A stretch of 64,000 bases of DNA, taken from Apoda limacodes (lineage: Eukaryota; Arthropoda; Insecta; Lepidoptera; Limacodidae). Every line of letters begins with the position of its first letter. The stretch's first letter is position 1. Below are positions 34,474 through 44,600 of the stretch, piece by piece. The translations under genes and the position numbers were made by a program. The stretch covers positions 2,916,501 to 2,980,500 of the forward strand of contig OX291543.1 in assembly GCA_946406115.1 (NCBI GenBank), given 5' to 3'. Below the pieces are notes generated by a model. That model was not told the origin of the DNA. It saw nothing but the letters and a program-made list of their open reading frames with translations, and ran no database searches.

Positions 34474-35627
34474 TTATAACAACAGTTTTTTTACTTCATA
34501 CTCACTTGGACTTATTCTTAAGGTATTTTTCTTATAAATTCCTGCGTTCGCTGGAATTCTTTTTGGTATTTTTGATGCTTTCACACTTGATCCATTGCTT
34601 ATTGTTGATATCCTGTCTTTAGCTTTGCCTGTAGCCTGTAAAATACTTGGAATACTCTTTGTTGTCAGAGTCCTATTGTTTTTTAAACTATTAACTTTAT
34701 CATTACTAACTTGTTTTGTGTTCTTATTATTTATGTCTTTATCACTTAATTTGGCTGCTTCTCCTGTCTCTGCTAAATTTTTATTTATGGATTTAGGTTT
34801 TTTATTAACATTATTGGCATCAGTATCCTTTTTACTATGCAAAGATTTACTTTTCAACTTTGTTTCAACTTTGTTAATATTATTTTTCATAACAACTTTT
34901 TTAATATTGCTTACTTTTTTTATATTCCCGTTTTTATTTACTTCTTGAATAGCTTTATTATTTTCGCTGATCTTGTCTTTATTATTAGTTTTTACAACAG
35001 TTCCAGTACTCCCAATATCTTTTACTTTGTCTCTACCATAAGCAATGTTTTGCTTAGTAGTCCCAGTATTCTTATTAATTTGTTGATTTAAGTTAGAGTG
35101 TTTTTTCAACATGTCTTTATTTTTATCTAGTATGATGTCTTCCTGAGGTGGTTTTAAGCCTTCCCTTGCGTTGTTTTTGTCCTTTTTTAACGATTGCGTG
35201 TCATTCATAGTTTTTCTATTTTTCTGAACATCACTTTCTTTATCTGCAGCTTTAACATCAATCTTTGCTTTCTTATTATTATCAAGTGGATTCTCATCCG
35301 AATTTGCTCTTTTTATGCCTTTAACATCAGTATTCTTCTTGTCAACAATATTTTCTTTGTTGCTCTTAGATTTGGCTTTCTTTGGCAACGTTTTGGGTGG
35401 TGCCATTATTTCTTTGTCCGTATTTTTTTCTTTTAAAATTTCTTGCTCAGCGTCTCGGACAGTTATACCCGATTCCGAATCCGTGTTATCCTTAGGTTCT
35501 TCAACACCTTCGGCCTCCATGCAAATGTTCATGATTTTTATTAACAAAAGTGTTCGTTCATTTGTTTCTAACGTGGGATCTGTTATTAACTTATGAACTT
35601 GTGCAACCCTTTTTACATAAGCTTCGT
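34474..35627 (-). CDS. CENP-P-like gene exon 7 (residues 257-640)
   Basis: Acceptor TATGTTTTTTCCAG. First 40 residues (EAYVKRVAQVHKLI ... LLLIKIMNICM) are helical and close the folded part. The rest is one uninterrupted basic tail rich in KNN, KDK and KSK, with SKIPKRIP at 608-615 (an S-x-I-P motif) and a final SPSEYEVKKLLL. Confidence 0.88.
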
Positions 35628-38606
35628 CTGGAAAAAACATACACATTAAACGCACAAAACAAATTATCAGTGTCATTTGTATAACCTCGATATTATCCGT
35701 GAACTTAATGCTGTCTCATTTGCACCGTAGCAGTTTTTGCAAGTTCTTTAAATTTTTCAAAAACGCTCTGTGGGTTGTGTGGGTTCTTACCGAAATATAT
35801 TTTCATAAATATAAGATATTTTACAAGTTTCTCATGATTCAGTTGACATTATGGTAACTATTACCGGACCGAACCGTTACCCTATCGTTAATAACGTTAA
35901 CGTGATTATTGGAGTTCTAATTCCAGATATATTTATAGTGTTTCAGGTGCCATAATAGCGACGTCAAATATTAAGAGGAAATTCAAAAAACTTTGACCAA
36001 TCATCAAAAAAGTAAACAAACCATGCTGTTTAATAAGAGAAGGATGGGACTATTTATGGGACATATAAAAAGCCACCTTAGTCCAACTACACTGCTGTCA
36101 GAAGCAGTGTTGCCCCCCCCCCCCGACCCCTCTTCCCCCTGTCACGTAAGACTAAAGTGGTTGGTGAAAAACAGATTTCCACACTATAATGTGAGTGTGT
36201 ATCCAGCCACTGGTTACCTTCTTCGAATAATGAAAACTATGCGCGTGTGTGTGAGTTGAATGCCTGCCAAACCGAGGGGCATGGGTTTGATCCCCGCATA
36301 GGACAAACATTTATCAGATGAACATTTGTGTTTGTTTTAAGTCTGGGTGTTTTCTATTTACTTATAATATAAATTTATTTAGAGAAAAAGTATATAAGAT
36401 TTTGTATCTGTTGTCGGCGTAATGTCCAAAAATAATTTCAGAGATGCTGTCTTAAATATCCAGTGGCGGCCCTAGTAGGTAACAGGGAGCCCCTTTAAGT
36501 GTTATATGAATTGTAAATCTTTAAAACAATTCTGTAATGTAATAGTTAAAAAGTTACCCATAAATTCAAAGTCGAACTTCAAGCTGTGGTTAAACGGTAT
36601 CAGCGGTGACCATTTGTTCCGTAAAACCCATTTTAACTCAAACAGATTTGAAAACTTTATAAAGTAACCTCCATCTGGCTGCAAACACAAGAATATTCTA
36701 ATTAATGGATAGGACGTCGGTGACCTCAAAAGTCTCGTCTTAACAAAAACTTTTTCATGTGAATCGACAGTAAAAAGTCATACAAACAAAATAATTGACT
36801 AGTTTTGTCAAACAAAAACTATGTTTTATTATGTTAATTTACGGTTCTACTAGCGCATATTTCTAAATTGTTTTTATGAAATTTATGTATATATGAAAAT
36901 TAGTTTAAATATCGTATAACTATTAATGTCAGTCAATACAGATTTTTTTAATCCCGCGATGACGGTATATATTACGCTTGCTTGCTTCTGGGTCATAAGG
37001 GCAGATATACGCATGATCGCCTGATAGAGGAGTAGTACTGCAGAGGCACAGACCTCTTGACAGCCACAAAGCCTCTGACTTAGCTTAACCACTGCTGTCA
37101 TAAGACAACAGCCATAAAATGTGCATTTAGTCGGTTCCTTGACAATAACTGACCGCGCCTGACGTTTCCCATAATGTATAATTGTAAATGTGTAATTGAG
37201 CCACAAACTTAAGTAGTTTTTTTTTACCAAATCTTATGAATTAACTTCTCGATTAATGTAACAGTAAAAAATAATTGCGCAAAATGTTGCAAGTTTATAA
37301 AAGTTCCACAATTATAGCATCAGTACCTACAACATAACACACTGTATACTTACCACTAGTTGAACGCGCAAAGCGTCAGAATATTTCTCCGTGAGCTTAG
37401 CCAAAGTCGTCCGACGCGATCTTAGGGCTACGGCATAACTTTTCAGCAACTATAACAAACAGAAATACTAAAAATCATGAATAAATTATTTATATTTTTA
37501 TGTTCACTCGGTTTATATCTATGATAATTATAGTATGATTGGAATAATCCCGGCTATGCATTAAAATATAGGTGCTTAGTAGGTATAAGAATTATTGCGA
37601 AATTTGAAAAAAAAACGTTCAAAACAATTTTCGAAATAAAAATATTGATAATGTATATATGTGTATGTATTTATTCCCCAGAAAAGGGTTGCCAGTGCTG
37701 AATACAAAACTCAACCAAATAATAATGTGGGAGCAACCTCTTCGCAAAAACCACTTTACCTGCGTGACAGGTGGTGAGCTTATCGCCGCGACCAAGGTGG
37801 TATGTCCCACAATCCACAATAATTCTTAGGCTACGAAACCTAACCTGAAACGTGTACGACTAGCTGACATTTTTTTTTACTTTACAGTGGATTTTTGTGA
37901 TCAATCGAGTATCTTCCATTACAATTTTATTTTATTAAACCTTCGCTTAACTTCGCTTAGTTCCGAGATCATTTACAAGATAAGGTAAAGCTGGCGTCCA
38001 AAAAACTTGGTGTACTCAACAGAGCGAAGCAGTACTTCACGTCGGGGCAAAGGTTGTTACTTTACAAGTCGCAAGTTAGGCCCCATATGGAGTACTGCTG
38101 CCATCTCTGGGCAGGTGCACCCGGATACCAGCTTGGCCCTTTTGACTCGGTTCAACGACGGGCTGTGAGAATTGTCGACGATTCCAAACTCACTTGCGGT
38201 ATCGAGCCCTTAAGTCTGAGGAGAGACTTTGCCTCACTGTGTGTGTTCTACCGCTTGTACAATGGGTTGTGTTCTGAGGAATTGTTCGAAATGATGCCCA
38301 CGGCTACTTTCTACCATCGCACCGCTCGCCATCGGCAGGGAATTCATTCTCACACTTTAGAACCTAAATGGTCGCGTACAGTGCGGTTTCAGAGAAACTT
38401 CCTCCCGCGAACGCTTAAGTTGTGGAATGAGCTCCCTGCCAAGGTTTTCTGCAAGGACTACAGTATGGAGTTCTTCAAGAAAGAAGTTATTAGATTTCTG
38501 AAGGGTCGGCAACGCGCAAGTGATACCCCTGGTGTTGCAAGCGTCCATAGGCTACGGTGACCGCTTACCATCAGGCGGGCCGTAAGCTTGTTTGCCACCT
38601 TAGTGG

Positions 38607-38642
<36 letters not shown>

Positions 38643-41600
38643 GAACAGAGTGACCACTTTATATGAAGTATTTTTATGCTCTATGCTTCTAATTCACAAA
38701 CTTATACAGCTACCCTACCACCTTACCTCAACTACGTCGCTGGGGTAAATCAGGGTTGGTAACACAGAATTGGTAAGTTCTTGGTGATGAGCCTTCTTCA
38801 CCAGGGATACTTGTAGACCGCGGTATGATGTAGCTCCAAATGCGCGATCCTGTTCAATTAATAAAACATTAGTGTAAATTATTTTAAGCCTTTTTTTCAG
38901 ATCGGGTGGTTTAGTCTTTTTGAGTTTAAAAATGAAACCGCGGACCGCTTGACTAATGCGTGATAACAACACACTACCGCGGCTGCGATGGCGGCCTATA
39001 ACATCAGCAGCTTTGATGTTCATGTGCCACGATTTGATGTCAGGCAACCTTATTACCTACTCTTATCAGCCTTGGTTGCCAGCCTACATACGTGCCAGGA
39101 CTTAACATACGTCTTTTTTTTTTCTTGACGTACGCAGGTTTCTTCACGACGTTTTCCTTCACCGAAAAGTCAGTGGTGTGGATAAATAAATCAGTGTACT
39201 TAAGAAATTAAGAAAAGACTCATTGGTTCACGCCGACCCCGGGATTCGAACCTCCTCCACTTGGGACGTGAAGTGAAATTTAAACCCCTTTGTCACCCCC
39301 GACCAGCCTTGATATCTTATTGTTTACGAAGCTTTTTAGTCGACTACCATTGTTTTCTCCTCAGTATTAGTACAGTAAAAGTCGCGTTATTGACCGCACG
39401 TATATGAAGACTAACCTGACTAACAACTGCAAGCAAATACAACTGGCTGCTGGTGTTGTGTGAGGGATACACCTAATGATAATGTTGTTTTTGCATTGAA
39501 CCAACATCTTCTAATAAAATCATTAACGACTGAAGTTAGGTACCCGAAATTAATGAATTTAGAAGCGAGGCAGAGCAGGTTTAAGATGTCTTGCTAACTT
39601 CTTCGTTTAGAGGAAGGCAGAAATGATAGAAGAGCGACGAAATGTATGGCTGGACAGCACCCAACTAGCCACATCTGACGACATAGGGTATTTGGGGTCA
39701 CGCGCCCCTCGTCTTGCCACACAAATTACCTCACGATTGATTTGACTAAAAGCCTTCGATGGTTAACTAAATGAAATTTAGGCTGTGACGGTATCTTCAG
39801 CCGCATTTGAAAAAAAATTTACTTAGGATATGAATTTTATAAGGTTGTGCTTTTTTCAACATAAGAATTAGCATTCCCTTTTAATTTGTTTCTTTAAAAA
39901 CATTTTTATTTTAAGTTGTACTCTGGTTGTGCTATTCAAAAATAATTATAATTGTGATTTATCGCAAATGAGCAAATTAAAGAATCCTCAGCCAAGGTTA
40001 CTGGTGGCCTATTGGTTTCGGGGTCTGCCTCGCGTTCCAAGCCAAGTTCGAACCTCTAGCGTTCAAGTCGGGCGCCTACAGAAGAGGCTTTTTCTTAATT
40101 ACTCAAGTAGATTGTTTGTTCATATCACTACCTATGTGAAGTCCACAATCCGGACTGGGCCAAATGGGCCAATCCGTGATGGCCCAAATTGCCCTCGCCC
40201 AAGGTAAGAATAGGCCACGCCCCAACAGTAAGGTCGTATAAAGGCTGGTAAGGAATAGCCAAGTCAAATCATCTACAACCTTATGTACTAACCGGTTGGT
40301 GAGCATAAAATGAGATGGCAAATGGAACCAAGTCCACTCTGCATTCTGCAGTTATTTCATGCCACGTGCCGGGTTCATCCACAGGAGCCTCCCTGAAAAT
40401 AAACACAGAGTATTGATCATATCAACCCCAAAAGAATTACCATATTGACGCAAAAACTTTAGCCCTTTTTCCCAGAAACGCATGGAGGAATCACGTTAAA
40501 ATTAATATGAACCATTGAGTTTTTTTTAAGTACTTGTCACTCTTTTTAGAGAACTACCTTTTTAATGATGAGGAATGAACTAAATTTTTTCGTCATGGGA
40601 TTTTTAAATTATTAATTTTACTTTTTGTTCATTAACTTTCTTTGTTGTTGAAATGTAGCTTACGCATGTATTTTATTATCTGTGTAGTAGGTACGAGGTA
40701 ACTTATTTTATATTGGTCTTAACCAAATGCCAATGTATAAACATAACACATCATATAATTAATGCTTCAAAACATCTGTTATTAGTTCCTACTACAGCCT
40801 GAGCCTCCCACACTGACTGAATTGGCGGACGTTGTTGAGAAAGTGGCTACTTTGCTATCAGAATTTTCAAGCCCCATACTTAATGGCCTAATGACTGCTG
40901 TTATATTATGACAGTGGATGGTTTAAGGGCCCCTCGAAGCACAGATTAGCTCTGAAAAATACGCCTCTAGGCGGTCACGCACTGACCACGCCCTATGTTG
41001 TAACTTCACATATCTATTCTAATAGAATAATGATTGGGCGATGAGCTCCACAAGCTTCAAGAAATAAAGGTACAAACATTTCTTACCTTTCAAATACAGG
41101 AGCTTCCACCATAACATTAACTTCGGAACCCTGCACTTGCAGCCGTGACAACTCTTCTGTGGCTTGGAGACAGGTCTTCAGTGTTAGGTTTTGTTTCTTC
41201 AACTCATTCAAAGGTGGACCATTTGTTTTGTCTTCAAAATAAGGTTCAGAATCTGAACTGCAATTAGATTATTTTCAAATTAAGAACTTAATCAAAATAA
41301 TATCAAAAATAGAAAATTTTTACTACCACAAATTGCTGAATCAAAACCATTTAATTATCAATACATATACTTATATATAAGTTTTTAAATTTCCGCGTTA
41401 CATTACTTATTTAAATAAAAACGGAATCGAACGCGTCGTTACTTGGCAGAATACCTTTTTCTGTCGTTTCGGCTGGGTTACCAGCCTTGGTCACGGGTAG
41501 ACTGCCAGTGCGTGGCGTCTTCGGCTTCGAGTTGAGGTGTCCGGTTGAACTACCCTCAATTCGTCTTTATACTTGTCACTACACACAACACTAACAGTGT

Positions 41601-44600
41601 CCTAGGATGCGTTCGTTGGTGAAACTCGAGAGCTATATTTTCATTTAAATGGATCTGATCTATCGCCCTTTTTGGGCACCGGGTGCACATTCGCAGACTT
41701 CCATTAAGTCGGAAATCGACTACTGTGGTAGGAAAGAGCGAAGAGACGCGTGAGTACAGCACACACCTCAGGGGCGTGTGCCCCTGCTGGTATATCGTCT
41801 GGCCCACTCGACTTATGAACGTCTAGACAAAGCAACGCCCGACAGACCGCCCGCTGTGTTATGGAGATTTCCGGCATGGTCTTACCGCACCACAGTATAG
41901 AGGGTGGCACAGCGCCTTGCCTCGGATCGGCTTTCTCTTTAGCACTATGGGCAAAGTCACCACCGCTCTTTAACAATGCTGGTAATGATGACTGGCAGAA
42001 GTTTCCTTTGGCAGCTTTAGCAAGTGACCAGAAAGCACTACTCCCAGAGGGTTAGCTCGTAAGTCGCCCACTTATACGTGCAGTGTCGTACACAGTGTAA
42101 AAATGGGGAGGGCACTGGCCTACATTTACAAGGAGCCTTTTGGGCATGCTTGGAAATGTAGTCCTCCAACTTACACATACACGCACACGCAGACGCATAC
42201 GCACACACGCCCGCACGCACGTACAAACACACACACACACACACGCTCAGACACACATCAAATTCAGTGAACCTAGGGGTTCCTGCGGAATAGACAGAGT
42301 CGTACGCAGTTGAGCGCCGAAACGACGGATGAAGAAGTTCTGGAGGGTTGAGGCGGATGCATCCCGGCAGGCTTGCACTTGGTCTGGATTTCGGACGGAA
42401 AACGGTGGCCCAGGGGCTAACCAGGGCAGGTGGGTGTAGGCTAACCCTCTGTATACCATGTGTCGACCCGTCTCGTCTGCAACTCATTCTGGCCTGCTAC
42501 TGCTCCGAGGTATGTCCTGGTGACACTGGCAGTTCGTGCCGGGGCTCCCCCAAAAGTGCGGGCTCTATGGAGGGTGGGACGCTTCAGAGAAGAAAGTAAA
42601 AAAAAAAACAAAATTATGGATACTTCTAAAGCCATACTCAACCCACCGGCTGCGGGGAACGCGCCAACCAAAACCAAAACTACTACGTTGAACCTATCGG
42701 AGATGTCTGGTGCCGAATCGACAGTTTACGAGGTACAAAACGAGTGGCAATTTGTGTCACACAAAAAACGAGGTGACGGCAAACGCAGCACCCAAAAAGG
42801 AAGCGCGAAAACCGTCACCGAGCAAGGCAACCCAGAGGGTACCACCAAGAAGAAGCGGATGAGAGGGAAGCGCGGTGAGAGAAGACCTGACGCTGCCAAG
42901 AACGGGGCCCCTTAAAAGGAACCCGACGCTAAGCCTGAGTCTTTGACAAGGGCGAAGCGTAACCGACCCGGCGAGTCCATTTCTCGGAGGGAGTGTGTCA
43001 AACGTGCGAAGGTCCATCTTCAACGTAAGTCGGCAGCGCCCAGCTACGCGGACGCCACCAATACCGAGCTCCGGGTAGCCGTTAGGCTGCAGTCCGAAGC
43101 TGACCTCACTTCTGCCGAAGCGGAAACCATACGGGTAGCCATTGAAGATCTTTGACACAGTGGAGATGACATTGGCAGCCCGGGCTCTCTACGCGCCTAC
43201 GTTTAGGGGTACAGCCTTCCATAATGAAGGTTGCCTCGAACTGTGGTGCGCAAACTCAACTCAACAAAAAATACTCAAAACCCAATAAAACAGAACTAAT
43301 TCTCTTTACTTACAGACTAAAAACCAGAAAAGCAATTGCCCCAATATTTTTTGGCACAAGTCTGTCTCTCTCACAGGAGGTCAAATACCTGGGGGTAATC
43401 CTAGACAGCAAGCTGAACTGGACCAACCACTTAAAGAACAAACTAACCAAGGCTAGCATAACCTTCGGGCAGTGTAAAAGGCTGGTGGGCAAGAACTGGG
43501 GCCTAAACCCCAAGACAACACAATGGCTATACACAGCAGTAATCAGATCGGCGATCACCTACGGCGCCATCGTCTGGTGGCCATGGACAACGCTAAAAAT
43601 CAAGCAACTCAACCTACAACGTTTCCAGAGATTGGCATGTGTGGCAATAACTGGATGTATGAGAACAACCCCCACTGCAGCCTTAGAAATTCTACTAGGG
43701 CTCCCACCGCTCCACCTACATATTCAACAGGAGGCGGCGATGGCGGCCCTGGGACTAAGGCAAGCAGGAATATGGATCGGTAACACAGGAACTAAGCACG
43801 CCCGCAACCTAGACAAGGTAACAGCTGCATTTCCTCTATTGCACGCTCCAGGCGATAGGATACTGAGAAGGTTTGTTTTCAACAAACACTACACTATTGA
43901 GCTACATGAAAATCAACAGGACCATCCCGGACTCAATGAGATACACTGATGGTTCAAAAACAAGCAACCCCTGCAATGGGAGCAGATGCGTACTCTGCCG
44001 ACCTAAACTTGCACACATCCACAGCTCTGGGTAAGTTTAACACGATATTCCAAGCGGAATGTGTATATATAATCCAGGCTGCAAAGGACATGGCGAGCAA
44101 GAAGATAACGGACTTTGAAATCAGAATTCTCTCGGACAGCGCTGCTGTCCTGAGAGCTCTCGATGGTAACACAATCAACTCAGGGCTACTATTTGAATGC
44201 AACCAAGGTCTGCAGGTAATATCACTCAGTAATACCGTGACGGTGGGTTGGATAAAGGGCCAGAGTGGATCATTAGGCAACGATGCAGCTGATGATCTAG
44301 CCAAAATCGGCTCAAGCTCGACGCCGATAGGGCCGGAGCCAATAATACCCATACTGTTCAACCAGCTGCGGTCTTGACTTAGACAGCTCACACCAACATC
44401 AATCAGAATGGGTGGGTGGTACAGGTTGCCAACAGGCCAAGGACTCAACACCCAATCTAAACCCCAGACTAACCGAGACCCTGCTCCGGATGAACAGGGA
44501 TAACCTAAGACTGGTAGAAGGGATCTTAACTGGTCACTGCTCACTTAACCGACATCTATTTCTTTTAGGTGCCACCGACAGCCCCTTCTGCAGAGCATGC

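Noticed and set aside
34595..35596. Several plus-strand open frames of 80-117 codons rich in Phe/Leu
   Set aside because: They are antisense shadows of the lysine-rich tail exon of the minus-strand gene.
36883..37230. Minus-strand 115-codon open frame as an extra exon of the CENP-P-like gene
   Set aside because: Exons 5 and 6 already join in phase without it, and no acceptor-donor pair frames a matching segment.
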